Source of the DNA: Mantis religiosa
Lineage: Eukaryota; Arthropoda; Insecta; Mantodea; Mantidae
Assembly (NCBI GenBank): GCA_030765055.1
Contig: CM060947.1
Span: 220,301,610 to 220,365,609 of the forward strand
DNA: 64,000 nt
Reading direction: 5' to 3'
Below are positions 1 through 9,978 of this stretch, in pieces; the first letter of the stretch is position 1, and every line of letters begins with the position of its first letter. Below the pieces are notes generated by a model that saw nothing but the letters and a program-made list of their open reading frames with translations, did not search any database and had not been told where the DNA came from. Both the position numbers and the translations under genes were made by a program.

Positions 1-562
1 AAATATTAGTGTTATTTAAGCTGACCTCAGACTTGCAGCTACAAATTCAACTCCCAGCTAAAGAGAAAACTTATGCACTATACTGTTTGTATAGTTCCCC
101 TAGAATGTAAAATAAATCGAAGTATAAAAGTGTATTGTACAGTAAATGAAAATCTCAGGCAGCACAATTTAGGACAAAACAGTTCCTGTTGATATACTTT
201 TGTTTCCAGCCAAAGCCGCTAATAGTCGATGGTAAAGGTTTGGAGGTGCTGTAGGTGTAAAACATTTCTGAAGCTACATTCACATCACGTTATATCTATA
301 ATATTTTAATTACTCACGAAAATTATAACTATATGGGAACTTTATGTGTACCCATTCATGTTCAATCACAGTTAAGGTTAATTTCTGCATGTGGTAAATA
401 GCAAACATACAAGAGCAAACAGGTACATATTTAGTTCTTTAAAACACTGGTCACTAAATTTAAAGTAAAAGCTCAAAAAAGGTTAGTCCTAAAGGTTTCA
501 AAACGTCCTACTTAAGATTGATGTAAATTACATATGTGATCAGCTGGTTTTGTGCAACTTAT
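1..562. other. AT-rich sequence, no gene seen
   Basis: No open frame of note, no recognisable repeat and no tRNA-like box was seen. It ends at the TA target site of the mariner that follows. Confidence 0.5.
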
Positions 563-564
563 TA

Positions 565-1476
565 CGAGGGATGTTCAATAAAGAATGATCACAATTTTTT
601 GACAACATACCTTTGCTCATCCTCATAATTTTGATCGTCCTTCTCAAAATAGTCTCCTTTGAATGAGATGCACTTGTCCCAGCGTTTCTGCCAGTCTTCA
701 AAGACATGTTGGAAACCATTTTCTGATAGATCCTTCAAAATCTCCTCCGCAGCCTTCACCACTGCTTCTGATGATGGATAATGCCTTCCACGAAGACGTT
801 TCTTCAAGTTAGGAAATAGAAGAAAGTCACATGTGGCTAAATCCGGACTATAGGAAGGGTGAGGTATGTACTTCACGTTGACTTTTCCAAGATATTCAGC
901 AACAACATTGGCAATATGCAGCCGCGAATTGTCGTGGTGCAGCATCCAGCATGCTTCACGGAGATGTGGTCTTTTGTGTCTGAAATGTACTTGCAATGTT
1001 TTCAGGACATCCCTGTAGTATTGTCCAGTTACTGATGTGTGTGCAGTTACAACATGCTAATAAACCATTCCATGAATATCAAAGAATGAAAATACCATAG
1101 CATTCCAGGCAGAAGCAACCACTTTTGCATTTTGGGGTTTGTTAATGAAGGCGATTTCCACACTGAGGTTTGCTGTTTGCTCTCAGGATCAAAACGATGT
1201 AGCCAAACTTCATCAGCAGTGATTACATTTGAAAAAGCTCCGCATCTTCCTCTAACATCCATTTTAACTGTATGTTACTTCCATTGCAGCGGCAGGCGAT
1301 ACTGAACATGTCTAAACTTGCCTGGTTCTCACAGGCGGTTATCAGGAGTACCAGCAATGAAACTACTACGGCGTGTTTGTTTTACATTAAGCCAATAGAA
1401 TATAACAAGATTGAATTTTAGTGCGAAAAATTATGATCGTAAAAAATTATGATCATTCTTTACTGAACAGCCCTCG
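565..1476 (-). mobile_element. Mariner element, copy A (internally deleted)
   Basis: The two ends are inverted repeats. The left starts CGAGGGATGTTCAATAAAG; the right, read on the minus strand, starts CGAGGGCTGTTCAGTAAAG. Each is bordered by TA (563-564 and 1477-1478), the mariner/Tc1 target duplication. The element is about 0.9 kb, against about 1.3 kb for the longest sibling here (54658-55951). Alignment by eye places the missing ~0.4 kb next to the transposase start codon, near position 1276. Copies B and C share the same ends and coding segments. Confidence 0.93.
589..1288 (-). pseudogene. Mariner transposase, N-terminal domain deleted
   Basis: Mariner transposase is a DD34D cut-and-paste enzyme that binds the terminal repeats through N-terminal helix-turn-helix motifs. 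Two pieces remain in different frames. Residues from 1262 down to 1047 include the first catalytic-Asp region (ITADEVWLHRFDPES). The piece from 996 down to 589 has the second (LHHDNSRLHIA) and the third (SYSPDLATCDFLLFP), followed by the family C-terminus (WQKRWDKCISFKGDYFE). The helix-turn-helix region is missing because a deletion joins the first codons directly to the catalytic domain, and a frame break lies near 1040. It cannot make a working transposase, though its ends could be used in trans. Confidence 0.9.
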
Positions 1477-1478
1477 TA

Positions 1479-2062
1479 TTTATGGAAAACAAGTAGGTAC
1501 CTACATCGGCGCCGTCCTTAGTTTATGGGACGATGTAAACAAAAGCAAATATACGTGTGCGAGATTATTGTCTGTTTAGCCTTGTAACTCTATGCGGATG
1601 AAAAATATGGTTTGGATGTCATTTTTAAAGACTTTACATCTAATACAAAATATATAAACAGCTTCACGTTATTACAGATGTAACAATCAAACAGTAATTA
1701 ATTGGTAATTTATTTGATAGATATAAGCGTAATTTGTAACTATTAATCAGATTGCAGGCTGCGTTTGCACAGTTTAAAAGTAGAAGGAAGTGGGAGATCA
1801 GTTGTACATTATGGCTGCTTATAATGCGATATGTAAACATCTATGAGGGAAATTGTTAAAAGCGCGAGAAAACAAATTATGTTAAACGTGTTTTGCAAGT
1901 TGTGTTAAAAACATCGTACTTTAGCAATGGAGGACATTAATTTATAAGGAGAATATACCGGTGTCTTAGCGCCAAGTATTAATACGCCTCGAAGTGAGGT
2001 AGTGAAAACTGGCTGGCTCTCCATTCCAAGAAAACGTCGGAAAAGGAAGAAGTCAGGTATTT
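1479..2062. other. Unassigned AT-rich sequence
   Basis: No coding region or repeat recognised between the mariner and the SINE that follows. Confidence 0.4.
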
Positions 2063-2298
2063 TGTAATCTACGTCCTTCAAACTTGTCACATCGGACGAT
2101 GAATGGGAATGGGTGAAATGATGCTCAAATAAATCCGGAGTCCATGGAGCTTAGAGTTACCCGACATTCGTCTTTCAGGATAACGGACAACTCCGGAAAA
2201 AAAACCTTATCCAGGTAACTTACCCTGAGCGAGATTCGAACTCGGGACCTCTTGAACGTGAGGCAGACACGCTAGCATGTACGCTATCGAGGCGGGTG
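2063..2298 (-). repeat. tRNA-derived SINE, family 1
   Basis: On the minus strand the unit begins CCCGCCTCGATAGCG, followed by a tRNA-like B box (GTTCGAATCTCG). It then has a shared body containing the complement of ACCCGACATTCGTCTTTC and ends near a TCGTCCGATGTGA motif. Several other copies in this window (24349, 34285, 41711, 43275, 43750, 46490) have the same order, so this is a dispersed RNA polymerase III type SINE. Confidence 0.8.
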
Positions 2299-5200
2299 AA
2301 GAGACCAGTTGTGGAAAGTGAATATGATGAATTTGTTAAAAGTGCTATTCATCGCAAGGTTCATAGCTTCTTTGAAAGAAACTAGCCATCACAGTTACTA
2401 AAGTTCTTCAATCAGTAAAAAACGATCCCAAGTAGCCGAACTTTGAAGAGCGAGCTTGCACACAATTCTTTGTGACGTAGGTTTTGAATCTGTAAACAGA
2501 AACTGAAAAAAATTATAATTCTTGAGCGTGAAGATATACTGTTGTAGCGAAGGAATTATGAAAGGAAAATTCGGAACTGGAAGCTGTTTAAAGAATTTGC
2601 TAGGCACGTAAAATATATTTTTCAGTTGCATAGCAGTAGAAGTCGTTGCCAAAGTGGGTATACGCAATTATTTAGCACTGATGTTACACACAAAGTCCCG
2701 TGCCCTAATTTTTAATTTATAAATAAGGTGAGGTTGTGTACGTAAAAGAAATCAAGTATTTAAGTAATTGTTGTAAGCAGCCAATCAGTTTTTAGCGTAC
2801 AAAATAAAAATTACAGTACAGGGAACACCACTTTTGTATTTAATTTTAACGTTAAAGTGCTACCACATAAGGTACTCAAAACATCTGAAACGGCAAAGAA
2901 AAACTTTGCTTAGTAGTTCGTTGACAGTGCACATGTTTGCCACATGGGAATTAAATGGCGCGAATTTTCCCTCCAATTACAGTTGCCAGCGGAGTAATAC
3001 ACTTTCTCGTTTTGTTTATATATCCCCATAAGATAGGGGCCAGCGGCGTTATAGATAAGTTGATTAGAATAAAAAAAAACTTCGAACTACATTTAAAGAC
3101 ACTTTAAGAGTAATAACTGTTCAACTTCTCAATATCTGTGGAGCCTTTGTCTTTCCTTAAGGGACAAAAACGTTGGACCTTGTTAAGAGACTCTCTCTCT
3201 ATCTGTCTCTCACTCGCACTTTCTCACACAAATGGAAGAGTAACTGTTCAGATAATTGATTTGGAAGTTCTTCTCCAACATTTGTATCAGCATTTGGATT
3301 TTAAGTTCCAAAGTTTATTTATGAATACGAAATTGTTAATCCTAATGCCCTGCACTTTATTAAATACACTTTGTAAATGTGAATTATAAGTTGCCTAGTT
3401 AGTGGCATACCTTAAGTAGGAATAAAGAATAAATGCGAGAGCGGTACATGGGTAAAACAATAGGTGATTGAATGACAATAGACTAGGGAGTACGAGATGG
3501 AGATGAATCGATGATACCGAAACTGCTGTACTATATAAGAGACATGAATGTCGTAAAATTGTCGTTGATATCGTAGCTTAGCTTTTATAGCTCGTAATAA
3601 ATCTCGTGTTTGCATTTTCGCCATTAAAGTGAAATTCAGATTATATTATTGCTCACAGAGGAAGTAAGACCTATAAAACTTGTACCCTGGAGTGTTTGTT
3701 CTATTATGCCCATCACATCTAAAGGTAAATGTTGAACAAGGTAGGGGCTCTTGGAGTCCTCTTGTGATGGTTACTCAATTAGTTTTAACTATTCCTTTGG
3801 AGATTTCGTTATTTATCAGGATCGTGTTTCGTTGTTAGTAGGCTTTGATTGTTATCCCCAGTAACCTCTGTCAGCTGCTTAGTTTGGTTTTCTCTGTCTT
3901 TGAGTGAAACATATTTCTGAAATTTACATAAATAGCGTAACAGCCATAACAGAGGAACCAACTTTTAAAAGATTTGAAAAACCGTATTGAACTACTACTA
4001 CTATACGAAGAAATGTATAATAAGGCATCCAAATATTTATATTTTTTAACATTAAATACATAAAGCCTTGCGTGTTTGTAAGAAGAGCATTTATAAGTTC
4101 CACCGATTTCCTGAGCAAGCTTTGCTAATATTAAATATGCTCAGTTAAACAAACTCTTTGGCATATTTAAATCTCTTCTGTTTTTATTTTTAAATATTTA
4201 AAACTTTCATTGGAAGTTTCCTGAACTGTATAGTTTGTGCAGATTATTCTGAAAAATATGCTATATTTTAAGTCGTATACATGGGTCAACCTACCCTTCC
4301 AAAATGTCATTTGTTTACAATTTAACGGATCGAAAAACATTTTGGAAATTAACTCAGAATGTTAATCAGTAATATATGCGAATCGTTTAGAATTTTTGCA
4401 CTAAAATCCGTTGTATTTTGTATAGAAATTGAGGTACATTAGCACTTTTTTTCTCTAGATTTATAGTTTTTCATATTTCCTCGTGGTAAAATATTTATTT
4501 CTGGTATTTTGGCACATGTGGTGTTATGTCATCAAAGGTACCAGTTCACATAGCTGGTAGAGAAATGTAAGCTTATTTGATTAAGTTTATAGGTTTACAA
4601 ATGCTTGTTGTAGTCCTGGGTCACCATGACGTAATATTGTTCCAAATTCAAGCCTCATCACTGAAAATGTATTGCAGCTAATAGGACTTCAGTAAATCAT
4701 TAAAATCTTGTCATACAAACTGCCCTTGGGTTGCAGTATTTTTCCCCAGAGTGTCCATTTTGAGAGTGGTAAAGCAAATATACGTAATTATATATTCCGC
4801 TTTTTTCAGCCATATGAAATATATTTGGAAATGTAATTAAGTTTTAAATTCAAAAATAATTGTTCTACGTTTTACGTTCTATGTTATCTATTTTGAGTAA
4901 ATATATTTTTTCGGCCCAAAGGTTCACTGTAAATTGACCTTTTGAGGCTCCCAGTATTCAAACAATATTTTTTGAACTGTATGAGGGGTGGTTTGATTTA
5001 TGTGTGTAAATAAAGTATTTCAAAAATAGGAAGCTTACTTAAATAACAAATATTTTATTTAATTTCTGCATCTTCAAGTGATATCATTAAAATACTTTCA
5101 CATAAATCTGCTACCTCAAACTAGTCTTCATATGCGAAACTTTTAAATATTTTCCTCTTTATTTTATGAAATGTGAGGGAAACGATTTTTATGACATTTA

Positions 5201-5340
5201 CAGGAAAAACAAAATGCAAATCCTAAATACCATATTTAGTCCTTATATCTGTTAAATTGCAAAATATAACTTCTCATCGCACAAAAGCGGATACAGCAAA
5301 ACACATACGATTTTCGCTAAAGCAACAAAATATGTCAAAT
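2299..5340. other. AT-rich intergenic DNA, no gene recognised
   Basis: Only short chance frames are present. There are CT-rich patches near 3190-3225. No transposon protein, LTR pair or tRNA-like sequence was recognised. Confidence 0.45.
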
Positions 5341-5424
5341 AATTAGTACAAAAGTGAATCGAGAAGATATTGACACATTGCTTCACTCACACTGTTTATT
5401 CATAGGACATGTTTCAAGAGCTCT
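5341..5424 (+). repeat. Inverted terminal repeat of PLE-A, left end
   Basis: About 84 bp that match the reverse complement of 9405-9488 with few differences. It contains the segment GACACATTGCTTCACTCACA. On the minus strand this is the 3' end of the PLE and overlaps the hammerhead-like core. Confidence 0.85.
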
Positions 5425-5440
5425 TGCTCCAATCATCAGC
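5400..5440 (-). ncRNA. Hammerhead-ribozyme-like core in the PLE-A 3' end (weak)
   Basis: The minus strand has CTGATGA (5439-5433), a stem-loop GAGC/GCUC with loop AAGA, then GAAAC (5415-5411), then AU and GUC (5408-5406). This is the order of type I hammerhead cores reported from Penelope-like elements. The ACAUGU around the cleavage triplet could form stem III in a dimer. Stem I pairs poorly (about two base pairs), and stem II does not abut the core cleanly, so activity is doubtful. The motif overlaps the end of the GIY-YIG frame. Confidence 0.35.
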
Positions 5441-6140
5441 TGATACTCGATTACTGTAAGTTGTAGTGGTTTCCTCTTTCTCCGCATTGTCAATAGAGGG
5501 CGTGATGTACTTGTCAAAGATATCCGGTGGTGGAGTTTCAAAATTCATGACTCTATGACGATTTTTGTTGATGAAGATTTTTTCCCATACGGAAAGGTCT
5601 ATGGGGTGATTAACATATTTTATTAGAGATGTTTCCAAGTTGATGTCATGTCTAGTATTCAATAAATGAAAAGCCACTGCTGATTTTTCTGTTTCACCAT
5701 TTATAATGTTTCTTAGATGTTCTTTAGTTCTGATGTTAATATTTCTTTTTGTTTTTCCTATATAAATTTTAGGGCAAGTTTCCATTTGATCTCATAGATT
5801 CCTGGTTTTTCTTTGGTAGTGATTGAATTTTTGGGAGGGCCTTTTAACAAATTTCTGATATTAACCTATTTTGAGGTGCAAGAGTTATGTTGTGTTTTGA
5901 GAAGATTTTTGGGAATTTGTTATAGGCTGATGGGTGGAAGGTGAATTTTTTAAAATGTTTTTTCTCTTTTTCTCCTGTAGGTTCTACGGTGGTGGTTTCT
6001 TTTATTTTCTTAGCTTTGTTGAGTCTGTTAACTCTTTTGTCTACTAAATTTGGGTTGAAACCGTTGGATATAGCTACTTTTTTATGTGTACGTTTTCTTC
6101 TTGATAATCTTCTATGTTTAGTGGAAAGTTGATCATCCAA
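5414..6140 (-). pseudogene. Penelope-like polyprotein C-terminus with GIY-YIG endonuclease, frameshifted
   Basis: Three frames are needed to read the remnant. From about 6130 to 5844 comes a linker with NKFPKIFSKHNITLAPQNRL, which resembles the segment before the endonuclease in PLEs. Then a short piece containing GPPKNSITTKEKPGIYEI lies around 5845-5790. The last frame (5785-5414) has the GIY-YIG signature: YIGKTKR, then R and EH (RTKEH), then SAVAFHLLNTRHDIN. In intact PLEs this domain nicks the target and an upstream reverse transcriptase copies the RNA. Here the reverse transcriptase is missing and at least two frameshifts break the frame, so it is a dead fragment. Confidence 0.82.
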
Positions 6141-6199
6141 AAGAACTCTTGAAACATGTCCTGTGAATAAACAGTGTGAGTGAAGCAATGTGTCAATAT
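5899..6199. repeat. 301-bp direct repeat, left copy (PLE-A sequence)
   Basis: Starts GAGAAGATTTTTGGGAA and ends ...TGTCAATAT immediately before the LTR. It matches 9162-9462 over the same length with only a handful of substitutions visible (for example CCAAAAG versus CCGAAAG). It ends exactly at the ATAT insertion site of mini-gypsy A. Confidence 0.92.
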
Positions 6200-7713
6200 T
6201 GTGACTTTGTGGGTTCGTGAAATAAAAAGTCCAATTACACCACTCCAAAATGTGCTTTATTTCCACCGACTTACAGTTAAACTCTTGCCAATTACACAGA
6301 ATTACTTGCTGCACACAGTTTGGTGTGGGTTCTTTTTCTGTTCGTTGTCCTAATGTGTGCTTGTTTAGGGCTGGAGTGTGAAAGGTTTGACGGTGAGGTG
6401 GAAAGGTGGGTGGGCTGGGATCTCTTTCTCAGGGTTCGGTTATGAAAAGTCGTGTTGACCGTCTTTCATTTCCTTTATTTTTCTTTAGCCGGGCTCTCGT
6501 AGCTCACTTGTTAACACTTGCGTTGTCTTCCTAATTTTCCTTTCCCCTTTACGATGTTTTTACGTTGCTTCGCGGACTCCCTTGTTATTCCCTATATTTG
6601 CACTATCTTTATGACCATAACTCTAAGTCGGACTGCGACATCTGATCCTACTTTTATCACAATACTCAGTACCGGAGTAACCTTCCAATAACACGTCTTC
6701 TTCCCGTCGTCCTCACTAGCAGAGTGACGCTCTTTTGCCTGTCGTATTTTCAGCTTCTATCCTAGCTTTTCTTTCCTATCACCGCCCATTTTCTATTCCT
6801 TTCCTATTTTACGCCTATCACGTGGTTTGCTCTACATTTTATTGGCAGGGTTTATTTCTTTAATTTTCTCTTATTGGTCACCTCCGTCTGTCGTTCCTAT
6901 GCATCAGTACTATTCTCCGCCCCTCTGGGTTGTATGACCTCTCAGCGTCATAACGGTATTCTATCATGCTTGGCTGAGTTTTCCTTATACCTCGCATATT
7001 TTACTGGCGTCTTGATGTCGGTTCTATTGTTCTGTGTTTCCTGCCTTGTCTATGTGCCCAGAGGCAACTCCTGTCCAATTTTTCCTTCATTTGTACTGTA
7101 TTGCTATTTCGAATATTCTTTTTAACTATGTTTCTTATATCATTTATTCCCTTTTTATTCCCATTATGCTTATTTATGATCTCTACTATTGTATTAGTTT
7201 CTATTGATCTTTTCCCTCTTGGAACCTGAGGTTTCTGCTTCAAGTTACAATTCACCAGTCCGTCCGTTACAATTTCACTGTACTCGCGGTTACGTAAGCT
7301 CCGGTACACATTCAAAGTTACGTACAGTCTTCCGTTGCACACTCCTTTCGTTCATTAACACGTCACTGACTAACTCTTACACCAAGAACTGCGACTGTCT
7401 CCTCACTCACTGACAAAACCAACTCACTGACTGACTAAACCAAAACCAACTCAACTCACTAACTAACTAACTCTGTCTGTCTGTAACTCTCTTTATATAG
7501 GAATATCGCCGGTTTCTCGTGTTTACAGGATTGTTCTAGTAACAGAAAGATCGAGAAACAGGTGTAGAGAAAACAGGCGACACAGTCATGTTTTTTCCCT
7601 GACCACAGTCTGTCACCACCACAAGAAAAACGAGGAGGAGGTGTGGCTAACCGAACCTCCCCTACCTTCCGCTGCCAACTGCTTTCACAGGGTGTTCCAG
7701 CGCTCCCGTTACA
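6200..7713 (-). repeat. 3' LTR of mini-gypsy A, interrupted
   Basis: On the plus strand it runs TGTGACTTTGTGGG ... CGCTCCCGTTACA, the same termini as the intact 565-bp LTRs of copy B. It is split at 6320/7243 by a foreign 922-bp segment. A CTTTATATAGG box (complement of a TATA-like motif) lies near 7491, and a TTTATT complement of the polyadenylation signal near 6250. A short CTAA tandem expansion near 7460 distinguishes it from the other LTR of the same copy. Confidence 0.9.
6321..7242. mobile_element. Solo-LTR-like insertion (922 bp) inside the gypsy LTR
   Basis: The intact LTR reads CACAGTTACAATTC at this point. Here AGTT occurs on both sides (6317-6320 and 7243-7246), and the intervening DNA starts TGGTGTGGG and ends TTCTGCTTCA. 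A 4-bp target duplication and TG...CA ends are what a solo LTR of a Ty3/gypsy-type element leaves. It has no match to the surrounding gypsy LTR and no long ORF. Its orientation and family are unknown. A non-autonomous LTR element without coding capacity is an alternative. Confidence 0.72.
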
Positions 7714-8730
7714 CTGCTCCCTCCTCAAAGCTGTTCGCCTCGAACAGCCCCATCGTAGCGTGCGAGGCGGTCCAGGTGTACCACCAGCATCTGCCCGGAG
7801 TCTGAGCCAGAAGTAGCGCTGCCGTAGTTTGTGAATCATTCGGTTCGCTCCCAGGTGTCCTCCTGAAGTACCGGCGTGTACTTCCTCCAAGACTTCCGGG
7901 ACCTTGCTCCGGGGAAGTACCAACTGTCCTCTCTGCGCCTTCCCATCGGGTGACTCCCATACCCGGAACAGCACGCCCTCTCTGGTCTTCAACGAGTCCC
8001 ATTGGGCCCAGTACGACTTGTAGCTGGCGCTCCTCGGTGCGATGTCCTCCCAGGTTGGTCTCGTCCCTGGGTCCACTTCCCTCAAGAGTGGCCCCAAGTC
8101 TGCGTCCGCCAGCTGCTCCCTCCTCAGGCCTGCGCTATCCCAGCCTTCAGCAGGCACTGCCACAGCTACTCGGACTGCTGCGGCACGCTCCTCCTCTTCC
8201 ACTCTTGTGCGCTCGTGGCCGTCCTGGATCTGCGATAGGACACCTCCAATGCAATGGTCGCTGGCGTCGGTGTCCACAATGAAGGCGCCACCCGGTTGTG
8301 GGAAACCCAAAATTGAAGCACTGCACAGGGTCCCCTTCGGGTGCTGGAAAGCGTCTTCGGCGTCCTCCGTCCACACATAAGGCCGGTTTTCCTCCGTCAG
8401 GCGGGTGAGGGGTTTTGCGATGTTGTCGGCCTTTTCCTCTAAATCATTAAGGCGGTCGTCTACTTGACCCTTCCGTTTGCCCAGGTTCGCGACGTCATCC
8501 CTCACGCCGGCCAAACGTTCCTCAAACTTTGCGGCGAGAGCCTCGTTCACCGCCTTCATTTCCGAGATTAGTTCGGCCTTCATTTCTTCCATCTTCCCGG
8601 CGATGTTGTCGTTGGCCGTCTTCATTTCTTTCAGTTCCGCCTTCATTTCCATCATCGTCTCCAAAATTTTCTCCAATGCCGCGTCCATGGTTGTAATGCT
8701 CGGTGATGTTATCTTCCCGCTTCCTGACAC
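7459..8730 (-). CDS. Mini-gypsy A fused gag / RNase H / integrase-fragment ORF
   Basis: An open frame of 423 codons that starts as GTG inside the primer-binding site; the first ATG is codon 15 (8688). Residues 15 to about 95 are Lys/Glu-rich coiled coil (repeats like EMKTANDNI), the expected gag N-terminus. It joins the start of the RT-RNase H region (KPLTRLTEENRPYVWTEDA, then VDTDASDHCIGGVLSQ with the first catalytic Asp). It then enters the spacer and zinc-binding part of integrase (VLEEVHAGTSGGHLGANRM ... QRYFW), lacking the two Cys. Protease, most of RT, most of RNase H and the integrase core are missing. It runs out of frame into the LTR. No enzymatic activity is expected; a gag-like coiled-coil product is possible. 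Confidence 0.8.
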   Translation of the reverse strand: MSGSGKITSPSITTMDAALEKILETMMEMKAELKEMKTANDNIAGKMEEMKAELISEMKAVNEALAAKFEERLAGVRDDVANLGKRKGQVDDRLNDLEEKADNIAKPLTRLTEENRPYVWTEDAEDAFQHPKGTLCSASILGFPQPGGAFIVDTDASDHCIGGVLSQIQDGHERTRVEEEERAAAVRVAVAVPAEGWDSAGLRREQLADADLGPLLREVDPGTRPTWEDIAPRSASYKSYWAQWDSLKTREGVLFRVWESPDGKAQRGQLVLPRSKVPEVLEEVHAGTSGGHLGANRMIHKLRQRYFWLRLRADAGGTPGPPRTLRWGCSRRTALRREQCNGSAGTPCESSWQRKVGEVRLATPPPRFSCGGDRLWSGKKHDCVACFLYTCFSIFLLLEQSCKHEKPAIFLYKESYRQTELVS

Positions 8731-8732
8731 CA
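8723..8732 (-). other. Primer-binding site of mini-gypsy A
   Basis: Reads TGGTGTCAGG on the minus strand, one base inside the 5' LTR, with the TGG start expected for pairing with a tRNA 3' CCA end. Copy B has the same site at 30100-30109. The tRNA species was not identified. Confidence 0.7.
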
Positions 8733-8733
8733 G

Positions 8734-9161
8734 TGTGACTTTGTGGGTTCGTGAAATAAAAAGTCCAATTACACCACTCCAAAATGTGCTTTATTTCCAC
8801 CGACTTACAGTTAAACTCTTGCCAATTACACAGAATTACTTGCTGCACACAGTTACAATTCACCAGTCCGTCCGTTACAATTTCACTGTACTCGCGGTTA
8901 CGTAAGCTCCGGTACACATTCAAAGTTACGTACAGTCTTCCGTTGCACAATCCTTTCGTTCATTAACACGTCACTGACTAACTCTTACACCAAGAACTGC
9001 GACTGTCTCCTCACTCACTGACAAAACCAACTCACTGACTGACTAAACCAAAACCAACTCAACTCACTAACTCTGTCTGTCTGTAACTCTCTTTATATAG
9101 GAATATCGCCGGTTTCTCGTGTTTACAGGATTGTTCTAGTAACAGAAAGATCGAGAAACAG
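8734..9161 (-). repeat. 5' LTR of mini-gypsy A, truncated
   Basis: Begins TGTGACTTTGTGGG on the plus strand and follows the other LTR closely up to GAGAAACAGG. It then jumps into PLE sequence, losing roughly the last 150 bp (the U3 end in element orientation). Because it lacks the U3 terminus, this copy cannot be a functional provirus. Confidence 0.9.
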
Positions 9162-9462
9162 GAGAAGATTTTTGGGAATTTGTTATAGGCTGATGGGTGG
9201 AAGGTGAATTTTTTAAAATGGTTTTTCTCTTTTTCTCCTGTAGGTTCTACGGTGGTGGTTTCTTTTATTTTCTTAGCTTTGTTGAGTCTGTTAACTCTTT
9301 TGTCTACTAAATTTGGGTTGAAACCGTTGGATATAGCTACTTTTTTATGTGTAGGTTTTCTTCTTGATAATCTTCTATGTTTAGTGGAAAGTTGATCATC
9401 CGAAAGAACTCTTGAAACATGTCCTGTGAATAAACAGTGTGAGTGAAGCAATGTGTCAATAT
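9162..9462. repeat. 301-bp direct repeat, right copy (PLE-A sequence)
   Basis: Duplicate of 5899-6199. Its left end is fused to the broken LTR; its right end continues through ATAT into CTTCTCGATTCAC, the natural outer end of PLE-A. Confidence 0.92.
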
Positions 9463-9488
9463 CTTCTCGATTCACTTTTGTACTAATT
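9405..9488 (-). repeat. Inverted terminal repeat of PLE-A, right end
   Basis: Reverse complement of 5341-5424. The hammerhead core is degenerate here (TTGATCA in place of CTGATGA), but the GAAACATGTCC part is kept. Confidence 0.82.
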
Positions 9489-9696
9489 TGTGCTTCACTG
9501 TCCCTACGCTTCTTCCATGTTTATACTTTGATGTCAAATAATACTTTTGCTGCCTTAATCATTTCTAATATATTATTCGATGAAATTTTATTTTAGTTAG
9601 TGGGAAAATTGCTTTCCTTTTTATTTCTCCGGGCCATTCAGAAAATACCAAGCTTAAGTTGCACCATTAAAAATAACATTGAGCAGCAATGAAAAT

Positions 9697-9978
9697 ATTT
9701 CGGGCTTAAAAATAGTACATTTACATGCATTTCTATATGCTGAATTAAAAAAATTACTATAAAATGATAGATTAGCTCTTCTTTTGAAGATAAAGTGACA
9801 TTCCTTTTTTTAGAGTGAAGATTTTAAATTTGGAGGATTTTTTTTGAGGTGGCACACCTGTTAAAATACCGTAGATGACAACTACAAGCATTTGGTGACA
9901 GTGCTCCTGCAAAAATGCCGTAACTTTGGATGCAACATGTCCCTTAAGGTCCATTTTCTCCACTCCCACCTAGATGTT
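9697..9978 (+). repeat. Deletion derivative of the 27.6-28.3 kb repeat
   Basis: The flank starting CGGGCTTAAAAATAGT and the coding piece NYKHLVTVLLQK...CNMSLKVHFLHSHLD match the minus-strand repeat at 27650-28312. Here GGCACACCTGTT joins almost directly to the coding part, so several hundred bases of the other copy are deleted. The frame ends soon after at TAA. Confidence 0.8.

Larger units (their letters stand above)
6200..9161 (-). mobile_element. Mini-gypsy copy A: internally deleted Ty3/gypsy element
   Basis: LTR retrotransposon on the minus strand. The lower-coordinate LTR (6200-7713) is the 3' LTR and carries a solo-LTR-like insertion. The 5' LTR (8734-9161) is truncated at its outer end. 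The internal region of about 1.0 kb holds one ORF fusing gag, RNase H and integrase pieces. The left edge ATAT|TGTGAC is a clean insertion boundary. Deletion junctions match copy B (28385-30675), so both descend from one already-deleted element, presumably mobilised by an autonomous relative. Confidence 0.88.
5341..9488 (-). mobile_element. Penelope-like element A (PLE-A), split by nested insertions
   Basis: The outer shell is a Penelope-like retroelement on the minus strand. Its coding remnant at 5414-6140 carries a C-terminal GIY-YIG endonuclease, the hallmark of canonical Penelope elements. The two ends are inverted copies of one another: 5341-5424 reads AATTAGTACAAAAGTGAATC onward, and the complement of 9405-9488 reads the same. 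Inverted terminal pseudo-LTRs are known for PLEs. Between 6200 and 9161 lies mini-gypsy A, and 9162-9462 duplicates 5899-6199. Without these the element is only about 0.9 kb, so the reverse transcriptase domain is absent. No clear target duplication was found. Confidence 0.75.

Noticed and set aside
3138..3389. 83-codon frame over a CT-rich tract
   Set aside because: Low-complexity start and no motif; likely chance.
7001..7342. 113-codon minus-strand frame starting in the gypsy LTR
   Set aside because: It crosses the boundary between the LTR and the 922-bp insertion and has no recognisable domain, so it is an accidental chimera.
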